Shown here one piece after another: positions 12,801 to 22,346 of a stretch of 64,000 bases of DNA (its first letter is position 1; each line of letters begins with the position of its first letter). The position numbers and the translations under genes are program-made. The notes beneath the pieces are model-generated. The model had not been told where the DNA came from and did no database searches. It saw nothing but the letters and a program-made list of their open reading frames with translations. Source of the DNA: Thalassoglobus sp. JC818 (GTDB lineage: Bacteria > Planctomycetota > Planctomycetia > Planctomycetales > Planctomycetaceae); assembly GCF_040717535.1 (NCBI RefSeq), contig NZ_JBFEFI010000013.1, positions 39,309-103,308 of the forward strand, in the 5' to 3' direction.

Positions 12801-13266
12801 AATTGGAACCAAACCCGTCGTCCGAAACTGGGAGACAATCGAAGCCACGAATGAAGCAGCGTATCAATTGCGACGAACGAGCTACGCCGACACAGCCACA
12901 GACAACGACGCATTTCAATGGAAAACCGTTTACAGCTACGTTGACGGTCGACTGAATTTGAATGACCTCCCCGAAGTTTTCGTCCGCAATCGCTCTGCCC
13001 CCGGAAATCGCGGAATGAGTTTCGTTCGAGTGAAATTCGAATCGACTGACGGAATCGTCGGTTTCGATCTGCAAGATTCAACTGGACTTCAGATCTGGCT
13101 CGATGGTCAACCGATCGAATCAGCCAAGCGCATCCAGGCAGAAACCTCCGCAGGTCCTCATCAACTTACCATTGCTGTCGACCGTGCTGTTCGCACTTCT
13201 CCAATCCTCTTGAGTCCGGTAAACGGTGATGACTTCGCCATCATCGACCTCCCGGCACAGAATTAA
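9832..13266 (+). CDS. PVC-type membrane-bound dehydrogenase with HEAT repeats and C-terminal haem c domain
   Basis: A 1144-residue exported protein. It has a signal peptide (1-22) and a beta-propeller-like dehydrogenase domain (about 35-390). The propeller contains two calcium-type loops, DVDGDGVSDRTE and DTDGDGKADEKR, and HVAFRPVDVKQGPDGSIYIA. A long HEAT-repeat region (about 390-780) follows, then a PVC-type haem-binding domain with CLKCH at residues 864-868 and a C-terminal beta domain. The planctomycete family is well known but its substrate is not; sugars or alcohols are plausible by analogy with propeller dehydrogenases. The ATG overlaps the lipoprotein stop (ATGA), and the phosphoesterase gene follows after 24 nt. 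Electrons would pass to the fused haem and then to another cytochrome. Confidence 0.93.
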   Translation: MTMRQSIVCVSLLFTSLSAAYAQRDLKEIPSPDPELERETFILPEGFEVNLFAADPAIAKPIQMNFDPQGRLWIASSETYPHIEPGAVANDKILYLQDVDGDGVSDRTEIFADGLLIPTGVIPGDGGVYVGASTELLHFKDTDGDGKADEKRIVLSGFGTEDTHHILHTLRYGPESLLYFNQSIYIHSHIETPWGIRRLNAGGIWRFRPETLELEVFARGLVNQWGTDFDQYGQTFATDGAGGEGINYIVPGASYVTAFGANRILHGLNPGSPKHCGLEIVETPDLPEDWQGSLITNDFRGHRVCRFVLTESGSGYRSQEQQEVIKSDHVAFRPVDVKQGPDGSIYIADWYNPIIQHGEVDFRDPRRDHTHGRIWRVTYTGNKTNPPLDIGSLDVDQLLELVATSNRYYRQQAKVVLKEQGESILPTVKQWATSVKDNQQDRLLLEGLWIFQSLGQLEHDLLNRCLNSDNHSVRAAATRVVGQMVSKIDAPLQILSERILDSHPQVRLEAICALSHVTDPSAVEVALQALTLDVDENIDYALWMTCRDLEPYWAPALARGELSLDAPPQALPFLLRATNNNTGVATLVTRLKDGTLTADSLDDALKVLADLGTKEHLGEVYDLVLAEQTPLKLRADLLNTLTEAARQRNQVANRPHDPLSDLLNEENPAFRVALIRYVGASKATELRSAIEELIAKENASLGERIEAIHSFGQFSDAASASRLTQVAKSQMPPEIRRAALIELLRFRPQQAPALIADFLQTAPPQVIEPLFYAIIQRKGAEAAVAAAMKDLSYPKDVAVIGSRVLGSSGQQDSELAKVLRQSGQLADEPVQLSSEEMQHLVAQIQANGNPARGEEIFRRADLNCLKCHAIGPAGGQIGSNLVSLGATAQLDYVVESLLDPNAKVKEGYHTVVVATDEGKVYSGIQTRESDDSLYLRDAEGREHVVIKDEIVQQKQGLSLMPAGLTSSITNNELLDLCAFLSSLGRTPEFTIGTKPVVRNWETIEATNEAAYQLRRTSYADTATDNDAFQWKTVYSYVDGRLNLNDLPEVFVRNRSAPGNRGMSFVRVKFESTDGIVGFDLQDSTGLQIWLDGQPIESAKRIQAETSAGPHQLTIAVDRAVRTSPILLSPVNGDDFAIIDLPAQN

Positions 13267-13290
13267 AACGTCGAGAAAGGAAGCCCATTG

Positions 13291-13797
13291 ATGAGGATTG
13301 GAATCGTCAGCGATACTCACGGAAACCTCGAAAACACGTCACTGGCAGTTGAGCATCTTCGATCCCACGAGATTGAAAACGTCATCCATTGCGGTGACAT
13401 CGGCTCAGCGTCTATCCCGTCAGAATTCACGGAATTTCAAACGCACTTCGTGTTTGGAAATGTTGATTCCGATGTGGCGACGCTTCGTCAGGCAATCAAC
13501 GACGCCAACGGAACCTGCCACGGTCGCTTCGGGGAAGTCACGCTCGGCGGACGAAAAATTGCCTTCTTACATGGAGACGACGCAGCTCGAGCGAATCAGA
13601 CGATCGAATCCAACGAGTACGATCTCGTCTGTTACGGACACACGCACAAGGCAGAATCCCATCAGGAAGGATCAACGCTGGTCCTCAATCCCGGGGCTCT
13701 CCATCGAGCCAATCCGCACACCTTGGCGATCGTCGACTTGACCGATCTTTCCGTCCAACATCTTCCATTACGACCAGAGCCAGGAGCGACGAAGTAG
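13291..13797 (+). CDS. YfcE/MJ0936-type metallophosphoesterase
   Basis: A 168-residue calcineurin-like phosphodiesterase with every metal-binding motif in order: SDTHGN (residues about 7-12), HCGDIGS, FGNVDSD, LHGDD and YGHTHKAE. The small size matches the YfcE/MJ0936 group, which hydrolyses phosphodiesters in vitro without a settled physiological substrate. The frame includes a TTG at 13288, but ATG 13291 with GAGAAAGGAAG upstream is the better start. It is cytoplasmic, unlike the exported cytochromes before it, and follows them by 24 nt, so it may simply share their transcript. Confidence 0.92.
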   Translation: MRIGIVSDTHGNLENTSLAVEHLRSHEIENVIHCGDIGSASIPSEFTEFQTHFVFGNVDSDVATLRQAINDANGTCHGRFGEVTLGGRKIAFLHGDDAARANQTIESNEYDLVCYGHTHKAESHQEGSTLVLNPGALHRANPHTLAIVDLTDLSVQHLPLRPEPGATK

Positions 13798-13932
13798 CGT
13801 TCGCATGATCCGCAACTCGATTTTCAACCGATCGAGAATTCGTGAGCGAACCGCTGGTGAAATCCAGACGAGAATGTGCGACAATCGCATCAGTGAACGC
13901 TGATTCAACCCACTCTCTCACTGGAGGAATCG

Positions 13933-15414
13933 ATGTCAACCGCCACAACTTCGCCTAGTGTGATCGCTGCCCCGACAGTCCGCCAGACTCAGATGCTGAT
14001 CGACGGCCAGTGGTGTGACTCCACGAGTGGCAAGACCTTCGCCACCTATCATCCAGCGACGGAAGAGAAAATCGCCGACGTTGCTCTCGCGAATGCGGAC
14101 GATGTTGATCGTGCAGTCAAAGCTGCACGTCGGGCATTCGAGTCAGGCGACTGGCCAGCAATGGATGCCCGTGATCGCGGTCGACTTCTGAATCGCCTGG
14201 CTGACTTGATTGAAGAGAACGCGGATGAACTCGCTGCGCTGGAGACACTCGACAACGGAAAACCAATTCGAGACGCTCGCGCAGCTGACATCCCACTGGT
14301 GATTGATTGCCTTCGATATTACGCCGGCTGGGCAGACAAGATCACCGGCGAAACGATTCCCATTCGGGGCAATTACTTTTGCTATTCGCGTCGTGAACCC
14401 TTGGGAGTGTGCGGACAAATCATCCCCTGGAATTTCCCTGCGCTGATGGTCGCCTGGAAATGGGGACCAGCACTCGCTGCCGGATGCACGATCGTCATGA
14501 AGCCGGCTGAGCAAACTCCTCTCTCCTGCCTGCGACTCGCCGAACTGGCAACCGAAGCAGGCTTCCCACCCGGTGTGATTAACATCGTTCCAGGATTTGG
14601 AGAAACTGGAGCTGCAATTGTTCGTCACCCCGATGTCGACAAAATCGCATTCACGGGATCAACGGAAACCGCACAACGAATCATGTCCGATGCAGCTCAA
14701 ACGCTGAAACGTCTGACATTTGAACTCGGTGGCAAGTCACCGAACATCATCTTCGGTGACTCAGATCTCGATGCCGCAATCGAAGGAGCGGAGTTTGGAC
14801 TGTTCTTCAATCAGGGTCAGTGCTGTTGTGCGGGTAGCCGTGTTTTCGTCGAGCAATCTGTGCATGAAGAGTTCATCGAGAGAGTCGTCAGCCGCGCCCA
14901 AGAGAGACGACTTGGCAATCCGTTCGATGAAAACACGACACAGGGCCCGCAAATCGACATCGATCAATTCCGGAAGATCATGCACTACATCGAACGTGGC
15001 AAACATTCCAAAGCCACGTGTGTGACCGGTGGCGAGCGCGAAGGCACGCAAGGCTTCTACGTTCAACCAACGATCTTCGACAACGTCACCGATGACATGG
15101 ACATCGCAACGGACGAGATCTTCGGACCCGTCATGAGCGTGCTTCCGTTCCGTGATATCGACGAAGTGATTGAACGGTCGAACAAGACCTACTACGGACT
15201 CGCAGCTGCAGTCTGGACGAAAGATGTCGCAAAAGCTCACCACATCGCCAACTCCGTCAAAGCGGGAACCGTGTGGATCAACTGCTATGACGTCTTCGAT
15301 GCAGCTGCCCCATTTGGCGGGTTCAAGATGTCTGGAATCGGACGAGAACTCGGAGCTGCTGCGCTCGCAAACTACACGGAACACAAGACCGTGACGATGA
15401 ATCTCAACTCGTAA
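13933..15414 (+). CDS. NAD(P)-dependent aldehyde dehydrogenase
   Basis: A 493-residue aldehyde dehydrogenase oxidising an aldehyde to its acid. [12 protein letters not shown] contains the general-base glutamate, [11 protein letters not shown] contains the catalytic cysteine (C298 by the family pattern, between two further cysteines) and [12 protein letters not shown] is the conserved C-terminal motif. [20 protein letters not shown] is the NAD-binding segment. Closest in style to class 1/2 and betaine-aldehyde-type enzymes; substrate cannot be assigned. TGGAGGAATCG precedes ATG 13933 and gives a strong ribosome-binding site. It stands alone: 135 nt separate it from the phosphoesterase and 234 nt from the hydratase. 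Confidence 0.95.
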   Translation: MSTATTSPSVIAAPTVRQTQMLIDGQWCDSTSGKTFATYHPATEEKIADVALANADDVDRAVKAARRAFESGDWPAMDARDRGRLLNRLADLIEENADELAALETLDNGKPIRDARAADIPLVIDCLRYYAGWADKITGETIPIRGNYFCYSRREPLGVCGQIIPWNFPALMVAWKWGPALAAGCTIVMKPAEQTPLSCLRLAELATEAGFPPGVINIVPGFGETGAAIVRHPDVDKIAFTGSTETAQRIMSDAAQTLKRLTFELGGKSPNIIFGDSDLDAAIEGAEFGLFFNQGQCCCAGSRVFVEQSVHEEFIERVVSRAQERRLGNPFDENTTQGPQIDIDQFRKIMHYIERGKHSKATCVTGGEREGTQGFYVQPTIFDNVTDDMDIATDEIFGPVMSVLPFRDIDEVIERSNKTYYGLAAAVWTKDVAKAHHIANSVKAGTVWINCYDVFDAAAPFGGFKMSGIGRELGAAALANYTEHKTVTMNLNS

Positions 15415-15648
15415 CACGAGTCTTTGAAGCGATCGCCCTCAAAGCGTCTACACCGTGTGGGTGCCGTCCCATGCGCACATGTCGCAGTTGCTTTCCAACA
15501 GTGATGCTGCGCTCGCTTCGTCTGCTAGAAATGGTTATCGTCCGGTTTGCCTGCACAGCCTTGCCATAACCCAAAACGAGTGCAACAAAGCCTCGTCGTT
15601 ACTTCAAACTCGCACTAAGAAGTTGCGAAGCATAGAGACTGAGAGACG

Positions 15649-16437
15649 ATGAATTCAGAAGCTGTCAACGAGTCCGAACTGATCCGAACCGATGTCGACG
15701 GAGTGTCGACACTTCAACTCAATCGTCCCAATCGTCGACATGCTTTGTCGTTGTCATTGTTGTCCGAACTTGAAACGACACTCCTTTCACTCAAGGACGA
15801 CCGCTCAATTCGCGTCGTCATCATCGCATCCGCCGGGCCGGTCTTTTCGTCCGGCCATGATCTCGGAGAGATGCAGCAACGAACTGAAGAGGAGTACTCC
15901 ACTCTGTTCGCCACCTGCGCACGAGTGATGATGGCCATTCGCTCGATGCCTCAACCCGTCATCGCCAGAGTTCAGGGTTTTGCAACTGCTGCTGGATGCC
16001 AGCTTGTTGCTGCATGTGATCTGGCTGTTGCCGTCGAGACAGCTCAGTTCGCAACTCCCGGAGTCAAAATCGGGTTGTTCTGTACCACTCCCATGGTTCC
16101 ACTCGTCCGCAACATCGCTCCCAAGATTGCGATGGAAATGCTGCTCACCGGTCAGCCGATTTCCGCAAAGCGGGCACTCGAAGCGGGTCTCGTCAATCGT
16201 GTCGTTTCAGAAGAGGAACTCGATTCCACAGTCAAAGAACTGACGACTGCCATCGTCGCTTCAAGTCGACGCACACTCGCCCTCGGCAAAGAAGAGTTCT
16301 ATACGCAACTTGAGATGACCGAAGAGGAAGCTTACGCACGAGCCGTTACCGTAATGACGAAAAATGTTCTCGAACACGATGCTCAGGAAGGCATGGCTGC
16401 GTTCCTGCAAAAGCGGCCTCCCGTCTGGAGCGAGTAA
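15649..16437 (+). CDS. Enoyl-CoA hydratase/isomerase-family protein
   Basis: A 262-residue crotonase-fold protein. The oxyanion-hole segments are visible as SSGHDLGEM (about residue 66) and GFATAAGCQLVAACDLAVA (about 108-126), and the C-terminal half has the usual ALEAGLVNRVV. It would hydrate or isomerise an acyl-CoA, or act on a related thioester. The first catalytic glutamate of true hydratases appears replaced in the AAGCQLVAACD segment, as in ECHDC3-like members, so the reaction may not be classical beta-oxidation hydration. ATG 15649 follows GAGAGACG. No other beta-oxidation gene is adjacent. The 234 nt upstream hold nothing I can call. Confidence 0.88.
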   Translation: MNSEAVNESELIRTDVDGVSTLQLNRPNRRHALSLSLLSELETTLLSLKDDRSIRVVIIASAGPVFSSGHDLGEMQQRTEEEYSTLFATCARVMMAIRSMPQPVIARVQGFATAAGCQLVAACDLAVAVETAQFATPGVKIGLFCTTPMVPLVRNIAPKIAMEMLLTGQPISAKRALEAGLVNRVVSEEELDSTVKELTTAIVASSRRTLALGKEEFYTQLEMTEEEAYARAVTVMTKNVLEHDAQEGMAAFLQKRPPVWSE

Positions 16438-16474
16438 TTGGCCAAGTTTGCTTCGGCGCTGCTTCCCTGGTGGA

Positions 16475-17854
16475 CTACAAACGGACGCGCAACCATCGAC
16501 GCGACCAGAATCGCCAAGTCGCGATCACTCCTCGTGCAAACATGTCGGCGTTCATCCCGACCCAAGCGCCCATCAACCCCATCTCCAGCGTGACTCCGAA
16601 AATGTATCCCAACGGAATGCGGATCAGATAAGTCGTGAACATGGCCACATACAGGGGAAATTTTGTCTCTCCTGCACCGCGGATCGCAGCGAAGTAAACG
16701 ATTGAAAGAATCAACGGAATCTGAAACAGGCCAACGACTCGAAACGCAGGAATTCCCACAGCACGGACAGCTTCGTCCCGGTTCATTTGGTTGTAGATCC
16801 AATCCGCACCGAACACGAACCAGGCGGTGATCAATACTCCGAGGAGCGTACACTGCATGGCTGCTTCGTGTCCGGCGCGAACCGCACGTTCTTTGTTTCC
16901 TGCCCCTAGCGACTGACCAACCATCGTCGCTGCGGCCGCTCCGTACGCAACGGCTGGTAGATAAGTAATTGCTTCGACTCTCACTCCGATGATATGGGCA
17001 GCGAACTCTGCTTTACCGAGTCCAGAAATCACACGCAAAAAGATGCAGTGCCCGACCCACATGACGATCCCTTCCATCCCGGAAGGAACGCCTATCGCCA
17101 GAATTTTCCGAACGGTTTCTCCTCGCAGGCTGAGATCCGCAGGCACCAGCGATAAGCCGCTGAACCCCATGATAAAAATGGCGAGTATTAACAGCCCTCC
17201 GCACACTCTCGCCACAACAGTACCAGCGACAATTCCATCCACTCCCCATGGTTCAATCGGCCCGATTCCATGAACAAGCGCGGTCGACACGATCACATTC
17301 AGAATACTTACGGAACCGAACACCCACATCGGCGTCTTCATATCACCGCAACCTCGAAGAGCAGCGGCCAGCACCAGGCTGAAACTCGAAAACAACAAGC
17401 CGATGGCATCAACGCGAAGATACCGCACAGCGATTTGAGCGGCTTGCCCATCAAGCCCCATCAGCGTCACAAGCGTCGGCGCAGCGAGGAGAATCACCCC
17501 CATAAAGAACAGTCCGGAAACGAGAGAGAGTGCCAGTGAACGATTTGCGACAACGTTTGCCTCATCTCGCTCATCTGCACCCCATGCCCGGGATATCAGC
17601 GCTGTCGTTCCCGTCGCCACGAGTGAAAAGATTAGCGACGCCAACCAGCCGACATACGCAGCGACACCAACGGCCGCAGTGGCATCGGTCCGAATATCAC
17701 TCGTCAGGTTACCTGCCAGATAGACGTCGTAGAACCCAACGAGAAAATTGAGCACCTGTTCCCCAAGCACCGGAAGCGCCAGGAAGAAAACAGTTGTACG
17801 AAGAGGACCTGTCATCAGGTCAGCATGAGTCGGAGTGAGTCGAGCGCGAGACAT
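16475..17854 (-). CDS. MATE-family multidrug efflux transporter
   Basis: A 459-residue polytopic inner-membrane protein with about 12 hydrophobic segments in two similar halves, the layout of MATE (NorM/DinF) exporters driven by Na+ or H+. Recognisable pieces are ALPVLGEQVLNFLVGFYD in helix 1 and AVGVAAYVGWLASLIFSLVATG in helix 2, and the second half repeats the pattern near GKAEFAAHIIGVRVEAITYL. ATG 17854 lacks an obvious ribosome-binding site; ATG at codon 14 is an alternative. It converges with the hydratase gene. A copy of the dispersed ~83-bp repeat begins 12 nt upstream of its start codon. Confidence 0.92.
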   Translation of the reverse strand: MSRARLTPTHADLMTGPLRTTVFFLALPVLGEQVLNFLVGFYDVYLAGNLTSDIRTDATAAVGVAAYVGWLASLIFSLVATGTTALISRAWGADERDEANVVANRSLALSLVSGLFFMGVILLAAPTLVTLMGLDGQAAQIAVRYLRVDAIGLLFSSFSLVLAAALRGCGDMKTPMWVFGSVSILNVIVSTALVHGIGPIEPWGVDGIVAGTVVARVCGGLLILAIFIMGFSGLSLVPADLSLRGETVRKILAIGVPSGMEGIVMWVGHCIFLRVISGLGKAEFAAHIIGVRVEAITYLPAVAYGAAAATMVGQSLGAGNKERAVRAGHEAAMQCTLLGVLITAWFVFGADWIYNQMNRDEAVRAVGIPAFRVVGLFQIPLILSIVYFAAIRGAGETKFPLYVAMFTTYLIRIPLGYIFGVTLEMGLMGAWVGMNADMFARGVIATWRFWSRRWLRVRL

Positions 17855-18261
17855 TGATGAATTCTAGAGCAAGTTGCTCTTTTCTGTGCACTCGCTTGTG
17901 CTGTTTCATCGGACAAAAGGTGGAGTTTGCTCGTGCGAGTGAGTGTACGCCATACTCAGAAATGCTCTCGAAGAACTTGACCGCTCGTATGCAGCGACAC
18001 GCGCTAGCAAACAGTCCATTCAACAAAAGAATCAAGTTTATCGCTAAGAGACAACGAAGGTGGTGAAAGATCGATGCTGGGCATGGTCACTCCGTTGTCG
18101 TCGAGACACAAACAAAAACTCATCCACACACACTGATGTGAATTGCGAGAGATCCGAACGAATACAGAATCTCCTTCCGTGAACCCTACCTGACTCCCCG
18201 ATTGCACGATACGATGGGGCCACCATCTCCTTGACCTTTCAATCGATAGGATGCGTGACTC
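17855..18261. other. Intergenic region between MATE and pntA
   Basis: 407 nt separate the divergent MATE and pntA genes. The left part holds repeat copy A. The remainder (17949-18261) must contain the promoter of the transhydrogenase operon, but I could not pick boxes with confidence. Short frames here show no protein-like features. Confidence 0.5.
17866..17948 (-). repeat. Dispersed intergenic repeat, copy A
   Basis: About 83 bp, read on the minus strand. It shares with the copies at 23240 and 26786 the ordered blocks CGCACGAGCAA, ATGAAACAGCACAAGCGAG then TGCAC, and a terminal palindrome AGAGCAACTTGCTCT (here 17866-17880, a 7-bp inverted repeat around one base). The spacing between blocks is nearly constant, so the copies are homologous elements. 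It sits just upstream of the MATE start codon. Function unknown; a REP- or MITE-like element is a reasonable guess. Confidence 0.8.
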
Positions 18262-19548
18262 GTGATTATCGGAGTGACAAAGGAAACATTCCCAGGTGAG
18301 CGGCGTGTCGCCCTGGTTCCAGCATCGGTTTCGGCATTGAAGAAACTCGGAGCTGAAGTCACCGTTCAATCTGGTGCTGGAGTCGAGGCAGGGTTCCCCG
18401 ATTCAGATTATGAGGCGGCAGGCGCCAAACTCGTTGAATCGCGTGAGAACATTCTGGAGACAGCAGATGTACTGCTTCAGGTTCGCGCAGCGGTCGCGAA
18501 TCCAGAACACGGATCGGCTGATCTCGCATCTCTCAAGCCGGATCAAGTCCTGATCGCACAGTGTGATCCTCTTTCAGATCCCAAGCAAATGCAGGATGCA
18601 GCTACGAAGAAGGCTGTCATTTTCGCATTGGAACTGGTTCCGCGAATTACTCGTGCTCAGAGCATGGACGTGCTCTCATCGATGGCGACAATCGCTGGTT
18701 ACAAAGCCGTTTTGATGGCAGCCAGCACCTCACCTCAGATGTTCCCGATGATGATGACTGCAGCGGGAACACTCACCCCTGCTCGCGTCTTCGTGCTCGG
18801 TGCAGGCGTTGCTGGTCTGCAAGCCATCGCGACCTCCAAGCGAATGGGAGCAGTCGTCAGCGCATACGATGTTCGCCCTGCTGTGAAGGAACAGGTCCAA
18901 AGCCTGGGAGCCAAATTCATTGAAATGGATCTTGGCACTGCTGAAGGCGAAGGTGGTTATGCCAAGGAGATGGATGAAGAATTCTATCGAAAACAACGTG
19001 AACTGATGCTCAAAGTGATCGCCGACACAGATGTCGTCATCACAACTGCAGCGATCCCAGGCAAGAAAGCGCCGATCCTCGTCACCGAAGAAATGGTCGA
19101 AGCGATGCCACCAGGCGGAGTCATCGTTGACCTTGCTGCCGAACGGGGTGGAAACTGCGAGCTCACCAAATCGGGAGAAACCGTCGTCGCTCACGGCGTG
19201 ACCATTCTCGGCCCGGAAAACGTTCCATCAGACATTCCGCGTCATGCGAGCCAGATGTTCTCGAACAACGTCACGACCTTTCTCAAGTCGCTGATCAAAG
19301 ACGGTGCAGTTAACGTCGATCTGGATGACGAAGTCATTGCCGGGACTCTGGTCACATACAAGGGAGAGATGGTCCATCCGCTGTGTCGAAAGATCGCTGG
19401 CCTCGAAGAGATTTCACTCGATCAGTTCAAAGCTCCCGAGCCAGATCCTTACGCTCCCATTCCACTCGCCTCAGACGATGAGCCGGAAGAATCCAAAACA
19501 GAATCAACGGAAGATTCCCCGGAATCGAAAACCGATTCGGAAAGCTAA
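18262..19548 (+). CDS. pntAA: NAD(P) transhydrogenase subunit alpha, part 1
   Basis: NAD(H)-binding domain I of the proton-translocating transhydrogenase, which exchanges hydride between NADH and NADP+. The 428 residues start MIIGVTKETFPGERRVALVP and contain RITRAQSMDVLSSMATIAGY and the Rossmann segment VFVLGAGVAGLQAIATSKRM; these are typical of domain I. The only sensible start is GTG 18262: an ATG at 18251 is in another frame and stops after four codons. The last 25 residues are a Glu/Ser/Asp-rich tail absent from most homologues. The subunit is split from the membrane part (19641) as in Rhodospirillum-type systems. It is first of a three-gene operon. Confidence 0.95.
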   Translation: MIIGVTKETFPGERRVALVPASVSALKKLGAEVTVQSGAGVEAGFPDSDYEAAGAKLVESRENILETADVLLQVRAAVANPEHGSADLASLKPDQVLIAQCDPLSDPKQMQDAATKKAVIFALELVPRITRAQSMDVLSSMATIAGYKAVLMAASTSPQMFPMMMTAAGTLTPARVFVLGAGVAGLQAIATSKRMGAVVSAYDVRPAVKEQVQSLGAKFIEMDLGTAEGEGGYAKEMDEEFYRKQRELMLKVIADTDVVITTAAIPGKKAPILVTEEMVEAMPPGGVIVDLAAERGGNCELTKSGETVVAHGVTILGPENVPSDIPRHASQMFSNNVTTFLKSLIKDGAVNVDLDDEVIAGTLVTYKGEMVHPLCRKIAGLEEISLDQFKAPEPDPYAPIPLASDDEPEESKTESTEDSPESKTDSES

Positions 19549-19640
19549 GTGGAGTAACGGAAACTGAGCTCCACCAAAGTTCATTTCTGGCGACGTGTTG
19601 AGAATCGAAACGTTCACAACTTGATGAAATAGAGTGTCAC

Positions 19641-20036
<396 letters not shown>

Positions 20037-20087
20037 CCTCAGGCATTTTCGTCCATCTCGTCGTTCACTCGATCAGGAGTTGTTGTC

Positions 20088-21464
20088 TTGTCTCCCGTCT
20101 GGCTAAATCTGAGTTACCTCGTCGCTGCCGTTCTTTTCATTCTCGGTCTCAAGGGAATGACTCGCCCACGGACAGCTGTCCAGGGGAATCTTCTCGGTTC
20201 GATCGGAATGTTCGTGGCTGTGGTGGCCACTTTGCTGGCCGCGGGTGTCGTCGGCTACGTGTGGATCTTGATCGGAGTGCTGATCGGCGGAGCGATCGGA
20301 GCCTATTTCGCCCTCACGGTGAAGATCGACCAAATGCCGGAGATGGTGGCACTTCTCAACGGTTTCGGCGGCGCAGCTTCGATGTTTGTGGCAACTGCTG
20401 ACTTCTTCCGAAATTCGGATGTCGCTTCGACGGACGTAATTATCGCGACGGGTATCTCCGCATTGATTGGTTCAGTGACCCTCTCGGGAAGTCTCGTTGC
20501 TTTCGGGAAACTGGCTGAGCTCGATTTCGTCAAGAAACTCAAACCGCTCGACAATCAGCAGATCATCAATGCCGGAATCGCAGGCGTGCTAGTGGTTCTG
20601 ATTGCATTGCTGATCACTCACCCGATGAACTTCTGGCTCTGGCTGATCGTCATCACAGCACTCGCATTGGGTTATTTCCTGACGATCTCCATCGGCGGAG
20701 CGGACATGCCGGTGGTGATCGCGCTTTTGAATTCCTATTCCGGTCTGGCTGCCGCAGCGACCGGGTTCGTGTTACAAAACAATGTCTTGATCATCGCAGG
20801 CTCGCTCGTCGGAGCATCCGGACTGATTTTGACCAAAGTGATGTGTGATGCAATGAATCGCTCGTTGCCCGCTGTTCTCTTTGGAACATTAGGGCCAACG
20901 GCGGATGGACCAAGCGCAGACGAAGTTTACAAGACCGTGAAATCGACTTCCGCGGAAGAGGTCGCCATGCTCATGGAAATCGCGAGGAAAGTCGTCATCG
21001 TCCCGGGATACGGCATGGCGGTCGCCCAAGCTCAGCACTCCGTCCGCGATTTGACCAATCTCCTCAAGAGTCGAGGGATCGAAGTCACTTTCGGGATTCA
21101 CCCCGTCGCTGGCCGCATGCCGGGTCACATGAACGTCCTTCTTGCCGAAGCAGACATCCCTTACGATCTGCTGAAAGAAATGGACGAAGCAAACTCCGAG
21201 ATGGAGCAAACGGACGTCTGTCTGGTGATTGGTGCCAACGACACCGTCAATCCTGATGCCCGCACCAATCCGAACAGCCCGATCGCCGGAATGCCGATCA
21301 TTAACGCTGACAAAGCTCGGACTTGTGTGGTCATCAAACGAAGTCTCAGCCCCGGTTTCGCCAAGATCCCGAATCCGCTTTTCGCAAACGACAACACTCT
21401 GATGCTGTTTGCTGACGGCAAACAAGCAGTGATGGATATCATCACCGCCATCAAAGAAGGTTAG
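20088..21464 (+). CDS. pntB: NAD(P) transhydrogenase subunit beta
   Basis: The 458-residue beta subunit has an N-terminal membrane part (about eight helices, residues 1-270) and a C-terminal NADP(H)-binding domain III. The domain III loop VIVPGYGMAVAQAQHSVRDL and the later VCLVIGANDTVNPDA are characteristic. The membrane part includes GKLAELDFVKKLKPLDNQQI. TTG 20088 is the best start, because AGGAG sits at 20075-20079 (8-nt spacer) and the next residues match the family N-terminus. It completes the complex with the two upstream genes, which probably supplies NADPH using the proton gradient. Confidence 0.95.
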   Translation: MSPVWLNLSYLVAAVLFILGLKGMTRPRTAVQGNLLGSIGMFVAVVATLLAAGVVGYVWILIGVLIGGAIGAYFALTVKIDQMPEMVALLNGFGGAASMFVATADFFRNSDVASTDVIIATGISALIGSVTLSGSLVAFGKLAELDFVKKLKPLDNQQIINAGIAGVLVVLIALLITHPMNFWLWLIVITALALGYFLTISIGGADMPVVIALLNSYSGLAAAATGFVLQNNVLIIAGSLVGASGLILTKVMCDAMNRSLPAVLFGTLGPTADGPSADEVYKTVKSTSAEEVAMLMEIARKVVIVPGYGMAVAQAQHSVRDLTNLLKSRGIEVTFGIHPVAGRMPGHMNVLLAEADIPYDLLKEMDEANSEMEQTDVCLVIGANDTVNPDARTNPNSPIAGMPIINADKARTCVVIKRSLSPGFAKIPNPLFANDNTLMLFADGKQAVMDIITAIKEG

Positions 21465-21695
21465 TCCGTCAATCCGGAAGAGATTGGCAGCGATTCGTTT
21501 GAGCAATCAGGCCGACAACCACCGCCATTCCGCCTCTGCTCGTTTGGAGCCTCGTTCTTCTCATCCCAAAGTAAGTGATCAGTCTTCTGGATTTTCCGGT
21601 GGCTGGTGCTAGCATACGAATTCACGAGTGCCGGAATCCTCCCGGATTCGTGAATAACTCCTCCCAACTCGAACTTCCCTCCTTGTGAGAAATCC

Positions 21696-22253
21696 ATGAA
21701 TCCACGAACTGTTGGACTTCTGTTCGCCATTGCAACTGCTGTTTTCTGGGGACTTTACGGACCAGCTCTCGGCAAATCACGAATCGTCGGTCAGACCCCG
21801 TTTAAGCCGTACATTTTCATCGGCATTGCCTACCTCATCTGGGGATGTCTCGGCGGAGCGATTGCGGTTCAGATGTCTGGAGATGGTTTCGCGTTTCCAG
21901 CAAAAGCAGGCTGGTGGGGATTCATCGCAGGAACGTTGGGAGCTTTCGGAGCTTTAACGCTGACGTTCGCAATGTACAAATCTCACGATGCGTCTCTCGT
22001 CATGCCCGTCGTCTTCGGCGGAGCGACATCAGTCGCAGCCATCACAGGGCTCCTGATGCAGGCACAGGCGGGAAAAATGCATCTCGATTTTCGGCAGGTT
22101 ATCGGATTTGTGCTCGTCGTGGTCGGTGTCGTGCTGATTCAAAAATACTCAGCCCATGGCCCCGCTCCGAAACCGGCCACACAAGCAGTTGAATCAAGCA
22201 GCGATGCTGGAGCCGAATCGGCAACAGCTTCGAGTGACTCTGCAGCGACATAG
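21696..22253 (+). CDS. EamA-like small membrane protein
   Basis: A 185-residue inner-membrane protein with five likely helices (about 5-22, 38-58, 72-92, 100-120 and 133-150) and a soluble Ala/Ser-rich C-terminal tail. FAIATAVFWGLYGPALGKS at the N-terminus and DASLVMPVVFGGATSVAAIT resemble one half of EamA/DMT or glucose-uptake-type transporters. Half-size members probably dimerise. The substrate is unknown. CTTGTGAGAAATCC precedes ATG 21696, a weak ribosome-binding site. The gene follows pntB by 231 nt and is probably transcribed separately. Confidence 0.7.
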   Translation: MNPRTVGLLFAIATAVFWGLYGPALGKSRIVGQTPFKPYIFIGIAYLIWGCLGGAIAVQMSGDGFAFPAKAGWWGFIAGTLGAFGALTLTFAMYKSHDASLVMPVVFGGATSVAAITGLLMQAQAGKMHLDFRQVIGFVLVVVGVVLIQKYSAHGPAPKPATQAVESSSDAGAESATASSDSAAT

Positions 22254-22346
22254 TGTGTTTCTCAGAAAGAAGTCGACCTGGATGCCCAAAGAACGTTGCC
22301 TCTGAACTTATGTGGTGGGGTAAAACGGGGCAGCCGTGGATTTGGT

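Noticed and set aside
15455..15652. 65-codon frame between aldehyde dehydrogenase and hydratase genes
   Set aside because: No ribosome-binding site, no recognisable domain and an overlap with the next start codon.
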